From assembly GCA_015680685.1 (NCBI GenBank), contig MNCI01035277.1, positions 80,462 through 144,461 of the forward strand: a stretch of 64,000 bases of DNA. Reading direction: 5' to 3'. Below, piece by piece: positions 33,691 through 44,309 of the stretch (position 1 is the stretch's first letter; each line of letters begins with the position of its first letter). The notes beneath the pieces were generated by a model. The model was not told where the DNA came from and made no database searches. It was given only the letters and a program-made list of their open reading frames with translations. Origin of the DNA: Gnetum montanum (Eukaryota; Streptophyta; Gnetopsida; Gnetales; Gnetaceae). Position numbers and translations under genes: made by a program.

Positions 33691-35184
33691 AAGACAAGAG
33701 ACTCAATAAATAGTACATGGGCCATTTTAAATCTTCTAACATGGCTTTAAAGACACAACAATGCTTGAATCCTTCATGTGCAATATCATCTAATCACCAA
33801 TTCTCCTATTGTTCACTTCCATATACTATTTACTTCACTGTTTAGAACTCCGCCCAAGCTTCTTAACTATAATATAGATGAAACATATGTAGGAAAGGTT
33901 AGAACACCTTCACAGTAGAAGAAACTACTTTGGTATCACCTAGAACAAGTTGGAAGATGGGGCCTATGCAAAGCACACTATTAGAAATAACAATAATTAT
34001 ATTAACTTAACCATTAATCAATACCATTAACATTACCATTAATTTATGATGTGTATTTTCAATGATATTTCATGAGTTACTACATCAAACATTAGAATAA
34101 CTATAAAGTTGATACTAGCATTAACCATAAACCTCATGTATCTAGGCTAACCCTCATGAATGTACAATTGTTGAATTACATTAAAGATAGTATGAACCCT
34201 ATAGTTACTTTAAGTTCTTAGCTTCTCATTATCACCTAAACAGCTTTACCACTAAGCTTGCTATGCATTTGTTTAGGTTTGTTGGCAAATGTCTATTCTT
34301 TTTTATAGTGTATATTCTTTACTATATACTAGGTCTTTATATTTGAGGAATTCTTTATTATGTGTTTGTGGAGTCTAAGCCATTTGTATATACTAGTCTT
34401 TATATAAATATATACTATCATTTACTCTCATAGAGCAAAGAATACATAATTCATGGAAGACATATATACATGATCATACATAAAGGTATGTAATAGTGAA
34501 AATTAAAAAATAAACAAACTTGAACTTAAAAAATCTCTCTTGCTATTCCAATTTCTTATCCATATTCTACTTGCTTTACTAAAACCACAGTTATTTTTGA
34601 TATTATTTAAACATGTAACCATTACTTCACATTTGGCTATAAAATAGAACGAGCTTTATTCCTTTGTAACCAAAATAAAATGTGATTAGGTCAAAAAAAG
34701 GTATGTGAATTTTCTTGCATGTGGCTGTGTGGCTGCTACATGTTTCTTATTACCTCATGCACTTGGTAGCTGGCGATGTATAAAATTACTTCAGGCATTG
34801 ACAAAGTCTCTTGACTAGCTTGTAATCAACATTACAAAGCAAAAGGAAGCACGAGGTGCCCCTTGTCACCTTGGGATCTCATGGATGAAGTTAAAAAAAT
34901 AGGTGGTTATGTTAACATTATTTTATTGCCAAAACAAATACCTTCCTAGTCACTGCATGCAAAATACCTCATGACTGTGGTGGTAATGAAATCTGGTACT
35001 CTCAATGGTAATTGTAATATCATCGTTGCTCCTCAACAAGCACATAAGCTGGCTCACAACAACTTCTCTTCATCCCCACTATCACAACCACTTCCCATCA
35101 TCCTTGCTCTTCCTCAACTATTCAATCTCAAACACTCTATTGCAATAGCTATAAATGCAATAGGCTGATATATAGTCATGGTGA

Positions 35185-35390
35185 ATAATAAGGTATTAGC
35201 CTAGCAGTAAGACACTTGATTTGGAAGTTCTGGGTCATAGGTTCAAGAGGCAATGCTAAGTTACATAAATTTATAATTGGATTATATATCTTGGGGCATA
35301 CCCATATTCCACTTATTTCATTTCGATTTCTTCTCTCCTCTCTCTTTCTTTGAACTTTTGTTCTTTTCACTTCCTCTGTGTCATTATCCT
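35185..35390 (+). mobile_element. tRNA-derived SINE-like sequence
   Basis: TTAGCCTAGCAGTAAGACAC (A-box-like) and GGTTCAAGAGG (B-box-like), about 45 bases apart and separated by TTGGAAGTTCTGGGTCATA, resemble the 5' end of a tRNA-derived SINE. A CT-rich stretch follows. No clear poly(A) end or target duplication was found. Confidence 0.4.
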
Positions 35391-35696
35391 AGCCTCCACT
35401 TTCCCTTCCTATCCTCTCAAACCTTGAAATAATTCCAATAAATTTGCAACTTGGTTGCTGCATTTCATTTTTAAAAATGTTCATACATTGCTACATAGAT
35501 TTTTTTTATTTTTAATAGATTGGTACGTAGATGATTGCCCATTACTATGTAATGGCTTAAAAAATATAAATTAAAAACATAATTGTAATTAATAATATTG
35601 AAAAAAATTTTATAGTGAACTTGTTTATTCAATGCTAATATATGTATATACTATATTAATAAAAGGTCAAAATTAAAGTTTAACTTAAAGCATATA

Positions 35697-36030
35697 GGAG
35701 TGTAGAGTAAGTGGTCAAGATAGTTATCTCTCAGTTGGGAGATTATGGGTTTGATTCTTGCCCATGAATTTTAGTGTGGTAATAGTGGGTGACATCCATG
35801 CTATGTGTGGGTAAGGGTTGCAGTACAATTCATCTTTTGGTTGAGAAATTGTGGATTTGATTCTTGCCTACACTTCGGGGTGTGGCAACAATGGAGTAGC
35901 CTTATGCTAGAACCCTTTTCATTCATGGGTAACATCTACCTCATGTGAGGGTTGGTGTTGTGCTACCATTCATGTCTTTGTTGGGAGATTTTGAGTTTGA
36001 ATATGTGTTTTCAAGTGTAGCAGCAGTGGA
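35697..36030 (+). repeat. tRNA-like tandem repeats, copy 2
   Basis: Collinear with 13975-14305, with the same three diverged units and GGTTTGATTC boxes. Confidence 0.45.
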
Positions 36031-36162
36031 GTCCACCCTTACTACATGTAAGGACTACATTCAGTTGGTACAGAAAATCCTAGAGGAGATGGATAGAGTC
36101 CTAGAACAAGGGGGACCTCAAGGCCTAGGACCTCCTTTAAACCTAGAAAAGATAGATCATTG
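36030..36162 (+). pseudogene. Scrap of B-type gag, copy 2
   Basis: Aligns with 14310-14440 and with B2 gag 24392-24515; joined to minus-strand ORF2 at the same point. Confidence 0.5.
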
Positions 36163-36626
36163 AGTAGGACACTAAGACGTCCTTGATTTTGACCATTGAA
36201 CCAACCTACTGATTGTTCCAGAAGAGATATGTCTCTCCTATGTACCACTCCCTGGTAGAAGTGATTGTAGACAACATGGGAGAGTTTTACAACTAAGCTT
36301 TGACTTCTATTGTTGTGAACTCTAAGAAAGGTCCAAAGTTTAATTCTTAGAGCATCAGTTTCTAGACTTCTCACTTTGTGATTTGCCTGAGGCAAGCCTC
36401 CATCAAGGTCTCCTCAAGGTTTGATCTTGGTTCAGGTGCCTCATCTTGATTAGACTATTATGTTGCAACAGATTCTTTGAGAATCTATTAGACAGATTTC
36501 ACTTCAGGCTCCTCTTGAAGAGGTCCCATTGCATAGATCTTAGCTAGCTTGTGGGCCTGTTCTTGGCTATTTTTCCCTTGGTTGGGACAATCCTCCTTCC
36601 TATGTGTGTTTTCCCTTAGGTGCCAT
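36163..36626 (-). pseudogene. C2 ORF2, N-terminal part only
   Basis: The minus-strand ATG at 36626-36624 (MAPKGKHT) is preceded by TGTGACCATAG. EWYIGETYLFWNNQ and VKIKDVLVSYS lie at about 36170-36270, cut off after MIYLF. Same truncation as C1, which shows the truncation predates the duplication. Confidence 0.65.
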
Positions 36627-37070
36627 CTATGGTCACAACATAACCAAGGATTAGCATTCAATGTGTAAATTATAACATTTTAAGTACCTTTCTCATCAAG
36701 AAATTACAATTTAGGCTAATTTTGGACCATGGTAGATTGATTATTTTATTATTATTTTGATGAATTTTTACTTAGAATGTTATCGGAGCAAATTGGAAAG
36801 GTTTAACTCTCATAATTTGATATTTTAATGTTGGTTTCTTTGTTAATCCTTTGTGGGAGTTAGAAATTTTTCAAAAGAAATTTCATCAAAAACTTAAGGT
36901 TTGTAGACCCCATGACAAAGAGCTTACCTCTAGTGGCTACAAGGTTAAGGAATGAAGTGAATCGAATAAATGGTTAGGCAGATATGGGTCTTGGAAGGTT
37001 TTGAGCTTTAAAAAATTCAAAAAACTCCATCCTCATTTATGAGCAAATGTAAAAAATGCTAAGTGTTGCT

Positions 37071-37165
37071 ACCTATATATAGGTGAGTGAATCCCTACAT
37101 TAATAGGATCCCATATACAGGGTTCCATTTATGTATGGGCTCCATCAATGGGTACCCTTTTATGA
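37071..37165 (-). promoter_or_regulatory. C2 internal array plus TATA box
   Basis: On the minus strand, CCCATTGATGGAGCCC and ATGGAACCCTGTATATGGGA, then CCTATATATAGG (37072-37083), 450 bases before the ORF2 ATG. CCATTGATGG is a better preserved version of the C1 motif CCATTGACG. Confidence 0.5.
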
Positions 37166-37425
37166 AGCTGATACCCAAATTTTCCACATTAAATATCTTC
37201 AAAAATACGAGTTTTCTTGTGTAATTGGTATCTATGGAGAGCCAAAAACGTTGTGAACATGATGAAATACTTGAAGAGGGCTCATGAATGCTCAAAATTT
37301 GGAAAATTCAAGAATGAAATTTATTTGAGAAGATGCCTTAAGCAGTGCACAATTGGATGCATCAATGGAGCACATGAAAGATTTGATTATAGAAATGCCT
37401 AAGGATAAGGAACTTAATTAGGTGA

Positions 37426-37486
37426 GCCAAGAGATATGCAAGTGGATTCTTCCCATAGCAAGCTCATGCCCTTTTTGTCCTTGCAT
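37426..37486 (-). other. Conserved noncoding block, C2 copy
   Basis: On the minus strand: AAGGACAAAAAGGGCATGAG, then CTTGCTATGGGAAGAATCCA. Missing from C1 through deletion. Confidence 0.55.
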
Positions 37487-38650
37487 AATCTCAAGTAAGA
37501 AGTCTATGGATCCCACAATTAATTAATGGTGATGAAAAATTAAGGACCAAATCTGAAAGAATCTACCCAAGAACTTTGATAGTTCAAACTAAGACATTGA
37601 ATAAGAACATGGACAACTGGTGGTGAGGTGAGTTACAAAAAGCATTTATGGATGATTGAAAATGGAATGGAATTCCCAATCGTGGTTACATGAAGTCCCT
37701 TATGGATGCTATGGTTAAATGACCTGATAAAATTCATCCTTAGTCCAAACCAAAACCAACCTCTTTCAATGACCTTGCATCACCAATCTAAGACTAGACC
37801 ACTTCTTTGAGACACAAGAATGCTCTCCTAGATCAATTATCATTCCTTATTAGAGAAGAAAAGAGAAGCAAGAAGGGAGAAAGGGCCTTAGTTAGAGGGG
37901 AAATTCAGGCATGGGTAACATGCCTTTCTAGTCCCATAACTAGTACTTGTAGCCCATTATTTTGTCTAAGGGGTGTGCTTTGAATTCCCATCATCTTCAT
38001 CATTTTTTTTGAATTTTATGCTTTTATGAATTTTTTTCATGGAAACTACACCATTTAAAGACTTGTTTAACTTCTTGTTATTGGTCGATGTGGAATGGTA
38101 AGAAATTGATAAAAACACTCATGCACTCAAGTAAGTAGAAAGGCACAAAGAGTATTGAATCCCCTTGAAGTTACACCCTTTTCAAATCATTTAAATATCT
38201 TCCAAGTTTGGAAACTACCAAGGTTACAAGTTTGTTAAAGTTTTATTAATGAAAAAGGGACCTCAAATTTCCAAAACAAAGAAAACCATAGAGTTTGTGG
38301 ATGGGTGGATGACATGGATTCACTAATTTTTCCATGAAAAAGAAACTTTGTCTTAGTCATTAATCATCAAAATTCAAAAATAGAAACCATACATTAGTAA
38401 TCAAAGACATTACATACAAACCACCATTAGCAAATAGCTATAGCATCATTGTGTCCTATTGGCAACAAAGAATTTTATTAGAAAACAAGAAGAAAAATTC
38501 ATACCAAAATAAAGTAAAATATAAAAGAAATTTTAAAATATTCAAGAAATTCAAAACATACTAACAATGTTGTAAAACAAAAATTGGGAAAATAACAAAG
38601 TGTAAAACAAAAAGGTATAAAAATCAAAAAAGTGTAAAAAAAAATAAGTA

Positions 38651-39628
38651 GAAAAACTAAGGAGCCACTGATATGGTTAGCAAGGATGGCCATCTCCCCC
38701 ATGATTGAGTTGAAAGAAGGAGATCTAAAAGATTGAGCGAGGTTATCCATCCAATGAGGTGTTTCTTGCATTGGCTTGCTTTCACTCATAAAAAGGTTTT
38801 ACTTGTTGCATGTTAACTAACTACTTTTTGTTCAGGCTTTTAGGTTTGTAGATCAACATGGCCCTAGAAGAAAAAGGTTTCATAAATGATATAAGGCCCT
38901 TTCCATAATGTTTGGAACTTAGTTTATTAAGGTCCGTGTGTGGGGTTCCAGTAGAGGACCTTGTCTCTAGGTTGAAATTTAACTTTCCTTATCCTAAGGT
39001 CATGACAATTTTTTTGAATCCCTTGTGAACTTCATTCAAGGACAAGGCCACTAATTGATTCTCATCTAGCACATTGAGGTTGATCAATCTCTCTTTTTTT
39101 TTGTATGCTAGGCTTAGGTCAAGATCTAAGTCACAAGTTGTTAAAAGTGTTTAGAGCTTAGATTTGATGGGAAGAGTTGGGATTTTTTTGTACACCATCT
39201 CATAGGAAGAGTAGCCTATAGGGAGTTTCCATGTTGAGCAGTATGCCCAAAGAGCATTGTTAAGTTTTGTGCTCTAGTCTCTCCTATATTTACTAATTAT
39301 TCTAGTTAAGATCTTGGTGATCTCTCTATTGGTGACTTCAACTTAACCATTAGATTGGGGTTGATAGGGTGTTGTTAGTTTATGTTCAACCCTAAAGCGT
39401 TGCATGCACTTGTGAAAGGTAGTTCCTTTAAAGTAAGTACCATTGTCAGAAATTAGTGCACATGGTACTCCAAACCTATTAAAAATATTTTGTTATACAA
39501 ATCAAGCAACAGTGGAAAATGTACAATTAGTGACAATTGCTGCTTATGTCCATTTGGTACAATAGTCAACAACAACTATTATGTATGCCTTTCCATTTGA
39601 CATGGGCATTATGGGACCTAATAAATTG
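38651..39628 (-). pseudogene. int: C2 integrase core and C-terminus (broken)
   Basis: Collinear with C1 integrase. The stretch PYQPQSNG, stop, VEVTN retains the third catalytic Glu that C1 has lost. First and second Asp are in VDYYTKW and LISDNGT. The C-terminal end reads MDNLAQSFRSPSFNSIMGEM, sequence that A1 joins directly to its protease linker. Truncated upstream by the E2 LTR at 39646. Confidence 0.82.
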
Positions 39629-39645
39629 TCTTCGGTTGGCTACAT

Positions 39646-40506
39646 TGATGGGATGCCATTGATGCAACCCCATCAACAAGATCTAATTGATGTAGGTTTT
39701 TCCATGTTGACATGTACCCATCAATGTGGCACACTAGTATGTCTATAAATATGGCACCCCAACCATGTTAATTGGCGATTAGAATTTCAATTGCTAGCAG
39801 AATTCTTGTAGTTTGTTTCCATAAGAGATAGAATAATTTTCTAAGTGCCCACAGTAGAAGTTAAGGAGTGTACATATCTTTATTTAAGCACTATTGTACC
39901 TAAGCACTACAATGTGTGTAGTAATAAAGACAAGCTTTTTGATAAACCTTGCAGCACTTAGACTAGCTTAATAATTTATTTATGCATTTATTATTTTCAT
40001 TAATTAAGCAATTAATTAAGCTAGAATGATTAAGACTTTAAGTAATTAATTAAGTTAAATAAGCTAGCACACATAAGTATGACCACTTCAAGTTTATGTA
40101 TAATACTTGGTAATCCCAGTAACACTTAACACTTGGTCACCCAATAGTGTTGTATGTGTTCAAGATGTGTACAAAAAGTGGGACTAGATGCTTATGTTAA
40201 GATAGTTAGTTATTAATTAGTAATTAAATTAGTTGAATTAGTTAATCAATTTATTCTTAAGCTATTACCAACCTTAGGTGAAAAAAATATAAAATAATAA
40301 AAATCATGTGTCTTAATTTTACTTAACCATACAGTTGAGCTTCACAACAGTAGTTGGGATGACAACATTCATTCCACAATTAGATTCACCTTCTAGATTG
40401 AATCCTATGTACGAGAACACTAGAAATCCATGGAATTCAATCGAATTATGCATGAATTCCTTAGTGATTCATATGGTTGGGCATAGAGGTACCTTGCCAC
40501 TTAGCA
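39646..40506 (+). repeat. E2 5' LTR, 861 bp
   Basis: TGATGGGATGCC to GCCACTTAGCA (TCA changed to GCA). A CATTGATG/CATCAATG array precedes CTATAAATA near 39744. Matches E1 17489-18337. Confidence 0.8.
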
Positions 40507-40507
40507 T

Positions 40508-40525
40508 TGGTGCCATTGCCAGGGA
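40508..40525 (+). other. E2 primer-binding site
   Basis: TGGTGCCATTGCCAGGGA, 15 of 18 to the tRNA-Asp expectation. Confidence 0.72.
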
Positions 40526-40664
40526 TTTTTAGCTAATACCATGTGCTATCAATCTAGGATTAGTCAAAAATCACTCAACATCATTGAAATGAACCTGAAA
40601 AAGTTAAATCACAATAATTAATCAAAACTATACTACAAGCACACTAAGAAATTGTTTCTAACAA

Positions 40665-42408
40665 AAATTTATTTTTCTTCTTAAAGGCAAGATGATTCTT
40701 AGTCAAAAGTACCACAAGAATGCAAAGTGGTCTATGCTCATCTTAATGAGTTTGTACCCAATTTCACATATGTCCTCCAAACCCTTACAAGGTTGGGCAT
40801 CAAGGAGAGTATGTTGTGAAAGATCATGACTTTCAGGATTATTGTCCCATTAAGACACAACACAAATGAGATCAATAACAGGAAAAGCACCATAAAGCCA
40901 TGAAGGGAAAATAGTTCACTAACTTCTTGTTCTTGATAAATCAAAAGGATAATGAGGAACCTCTTTCCAAGGATTCTCAACATACAGACTCTTCACCTCT
41001 TAACTCTGGTGAAGGGGAGCCAAATCCAAATCCTAAATTAGTGATAAAAAATTCGAGTTCTGGTAATAGTAGGTCCCATGGTCGTGGGAGCTCTAAGAAA
41101 GAAAGTCAAAGAGGGAACTCAAATAAGCATAATGATGATCACTCTAATGATCATGGTTGTGAAAAATGGAGAGAAGTATCAAAAATCATGGTGGTGGTAG
41201 TCTTCCTCTCTCTTCGTCCTCTTCATTTGGATCAACTTCCTCCTCTAAATCTAAAAAGAACCATAGGTGGTGAGACAACAATGATAATCACAAAGATCTT
41301 CATGAATGAAGGAATGGTAGAGAACATCAAAGGCATCATTAATATCATGATGATAAACCTTTGTTGGTCACTCAAAATATGCTCAACATCACAGAGGATA
41401 TCAAAATTCCTACCAAGCATGTGAAAGATATCCAAATCAAGTAGCTAGACATGAATAATATCCCCATATTTGGGGGGGGGGGGGGGGGGGGGGGGAGGGT
41501 GGAGGATATTTGATGTTATTCCCCATAACACTCATCATAGAAGCAAAAAGTTGGTACCAATCTGTGGAACTAGAATCAATCTATTGATGGAGATGTACTC
41601 TAGAGTGTCAAACTTGTGAGGGTAAATCCAAGGTTGGAAAAAAGAAACACATGAACCCTTGGGTGCTACCATGGGTAGGTATTATTCATTATTACACTAA
41701 TTCCCTAGCCATGATTACTCTTAGTGGGAACAACTTCACCACATCATAGATGGGCTTCGCTTAGAAACATGAAGGACCCTTGGGGTCTATGCCTAAGGAA
41801 GACTGTTGGAATTAAGAGCCCATTGGATACAGAGGATGATTGAGTAGGTAGCAAAAGAAGATGGAGAGTTAAGGAAATGAGAAAGTGAAAAAGAATATAA
41901 CAGGGATCCTTTCATTAGAAAGAAGTAGGTGTACTTTTGTGATAGTGAGAAAGAGTAATCTCTTGATGAGGTGGTGTAACGAAAGACCTTGTCAATCCAA
42001 AAATCTATGTCTAAAATTTCCACCAAGGTAGATAAAATGTAGGATTTTTTGGATGAAAAATTTCAAATTTCTCTTAAAATTGTAGAAGGATCAACAAGCC
42101 AGAGTGGTGGTCATGACCATAATAGGCGAAAAGAAGCTGAATGTGCCTACCAAAGGTGTAAGGGAAAAGTTGCTACAATAGAAGAAGTTGTGGAGACTGA
42201 ATCAAATGATGATGGTGGATGTGACATCTGCCACTATGAACGTCCTAAGGGATGTTTCCCTATTGTGTCACACTTATAGGAATTTAGGGTGTATGCTCTA
42301 AATCCATAACTATCAAAAAGGAAAAAACCTAGAATATTACCTTATCCTCAAGGCAATCCCAGGTAGTTCCACCAGCAATAATTTTATTATCCAAATGAAA
42401 CTCCACCA
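40665..42408 (+). pseudogene. gag: E2 gag (broken, cut by gap)
   Basis: Collinear with E1 gag: VVYAHL.EFVPNFTYVLQTL near 40730, GSSKKESQRGNSNKHNDDHS near 41088, CDICHYERPKGCFPIVSH near 42220. Around 41472 a run of 24 G replaces about 100 bases of capsid core that E1 keeps. The sequence ends at the N at 42409, before any protease. Confidence 0.78.
41472..41495 (+). repeat. Poly-G run, 24 bases
   Basis: Uninterrupted G run inside E2 gag. E1 has GAGGGGGGATATAAC at the same place, so the run could have grown from a G6 seed, or be a sequencing or assembly artefact hiding the missing capsid segment. Confidence 0.9.
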
Positions 42409-42409
42409 N
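42409..42409. other. Single-N assembly join
   Basis: Plus-strand E2 gag changes abruptly into minus-strand D1 noncoding sequence across one N. The end of E2 and the ORF2 and 3' LTR of D1 are both missing, which points to a collapsed or mis-joined gap. Confidence 0.85.
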
Positions 42410-42697
42410 TAGCTTGTTGAAAAGGTTTAACTCTTGTAATTTGGTGTTTAATAGTTGATTTCTTAGCTAAACCCTTGTGGTGGTTACAAAAATGGCAAAA
42501 ACAATTTCATCAAAAATGGCACATTTGTGGCCCCCATGATGAAGAGCTTACCTCCAATAGCTATAGGATCAAAGAACATAGTGATTTCAATAAACAGTCT
42601 GGAAGTTATGGGTTGTCGAAGGTTCTAGGCTTTAAAAATTTTAAAAACTCCCTTGGTGTTTGTGAGAAATGGTAAAAATTTCTAAGTGGGGTCATGC

Positions 42698-42790
42698 CAT
42701 ATATAATATTTTTCCCTTACATCAATGAGGCCCTGTATATGGGGCCTTGTATATAGGTCTGCTCCATTGATAGGACCCTGTATACGGGGC
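42698..42790 (-). promoter_or_regulatory. D1 internal array plus TATA box
   Basis: On the minus strand: GGCCCCGTATACAGGGTCCT, ATCAATGGAG, GGCCCCATATACAGGGCCTC and ATTGATG, then ATATTATATATGG (42698-42709). Alternating CATTGATG and GGCCC motifs match the LTR of the same element (51120-51285). Confidence 0.5.
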
Positions 42791-43059
42791 CATAGGCAAA
42801 TTTTAAAACTTGAATATCTCAAAAAATATAAGATATTTTTCAATGAATTTTGGGTTTATGAAATCCTAGAAAAGCCAAGAATATGATGAAATCATTGAAG
42901 AGGTATTTGAAAGCTCAAAAATTAAAACATTTGATGGAGAATGTGATTAATGAACAAAATATGTGAAGGAGCACATGGTGTTATGTAGAAGATGGATGTA
43001 TGAAAGATTTTGTTTGCAAGAATACCTAAGGATAAGGTACTTAATAAACCCAACCAAGA

Positions 43060-43115
43060 GATATACAAGTGGGTCCTTTCCATAGTAAGCACATGCCTTG
43101 TTTGCCCTTGTATAA
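43060..43115 (-). other. Conserved noncoding block, D1 copy
   Basis: On the minus strand: AAGGGCAAACAAGGCATGTG, then CTTACTATGGAAAGGACCCA. Confidence 0.58.
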
Positions 43116-44309
43116 CCTCAACCTAAGGAGTCCATGGGCCCCATAGGTGATTAATAGTCAATGGGAGTTAAGGACCAAAACCTAGAAGATTCTACCAAAG
43201 AATTCAAGTAAATCAAACAAAGACACGAAACAAGAACATGGACATCGACAATGAGGTGAATTACGGTTAGCATAGATGGATGATGGAGAAAGTGGAATGG
43301 AATTTCAAATTGAGATCATAAAAAGTCCCTTGTGAAGTCTGTGTTTAAAATGACCTTAGAAGATCCATCCTTGGTCCAGACCAAAACCAACCTCTTTCAG
43401 TGACTTTGCATTGCCACTCCAAGACCAATCCACCCCATTAAGACACAAGAGTGCATCCACAAAATAACCACCATTCCATAAAGAGAAGAAAAGAGTAGGA
43501 AGTGAGAGAGGGCCTTAATTAGAGGGGAAATTTAGGCATGGGTAACATGTCTTTCTAGTTCTATAACTAGTTCTTGTAGCCTATTTATTTGACTAAGGGA
43601 TGTGCTTTGAATTCCCATCATATTTTTTTTGTTTTTTTTTTCATTTTTTTTTCTTTTTGGATGGGAACCACATGATGCAAATATTTTATTTGACTTCCTG
43701 TTATTAGATGATATGGAACAATAACGAGTCCATGAAAAAACACTCAAGCACCCAAGTAAGTAGAAGAGTATAAAGAATATTGAGTCCCCTTGAACTCACA
43801 CCCTATGCAAACCTTTGAATCCTTCCCAATTCCAGAGACTACTAAGATCACTAATTTATTAAAAGGTGATTTAATGAAAGGGACCTCAAACTTCTAAAAC
43901 AAGAAAAACCATAGAGTTTGTGAAGGATGGATGTCATGGATTCATTGCCTGTTCCATGAGAATGAAACCATAACTGAGTCATCGATACAAAAATTCAAAA
44001 ATGGAAACCAAACATTAGCAAAAAAAACATAAAGCACAAATAACCATTAGTAACAGCTATGGAACCACTCTGTCCTATTGGCACAAAGCATGTTTATTAG
44101 CAAAAAATTGGAAATCACACTCAAATGAAACAAAGTAAAATATATAAGAGAGTTTAAAATATTCAAGAAAGATTTAAATGTACTAACGATGGTGTAAAAC
44201 AAAAAATTGTGTAAAATAGGAAAAATTTTGAAAAAATCAAAAAGTTATAAAATAAATATCTTGTAAAATCAAGAATGTGAAAAACAAAAAATAGAAAAAC
44301 TAATGAGCC

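Larger units (their letters stand above)
32435..35445. other. AT-rich DNA right of B2
   Basis: Starts with the right target copy (32435-32439) and a few codons reminiscent of gag (IKAIKIS.NH, weak). Contains repeat G fragment 2 (33590-33690) and a SINE-like copy (35185-35390). Elsewhere I see no gene and no recognisable element; short frames are interrupted and biased only by A/T content. Confidence 0.55.
36627..38650 (-). other. C2 noncoding region between integrase and ORF2
   Basis: Fuller than C1: AT-rich possible intron (36660-36900), internal TATA and array (37071-37165), the segment absent from C1 (37275-37715) with the conserved block (37426-37486), a stretch matching A1 4670-4830 (37840-38000), and the A/C-rich tract (38570-38650). 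Confidence 0.6.
35446..42408. repeat. Compound unit, copy 2
   Basis: Second copy of 13704-20275 in the same orientation. It keeps the segment 37275-37715 that copy 1 lost and ends at the single-N join at 42409, so its true right end is unknown. Confidence 0.75.
42410..44309 (-). other. D1 noncoding region after integrase
   Basis: Aligns with C1, C2 and H noncoding regions. Holds the internal array and TATA (42698-42790), the conserved block (43060-43115), a stretch matching A1 4670-4830 (43440-43620) and A/C-rich tracts near 44200-44300. ORF2 should follow to the left but is lost at 42409. Confidence 0.65.
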
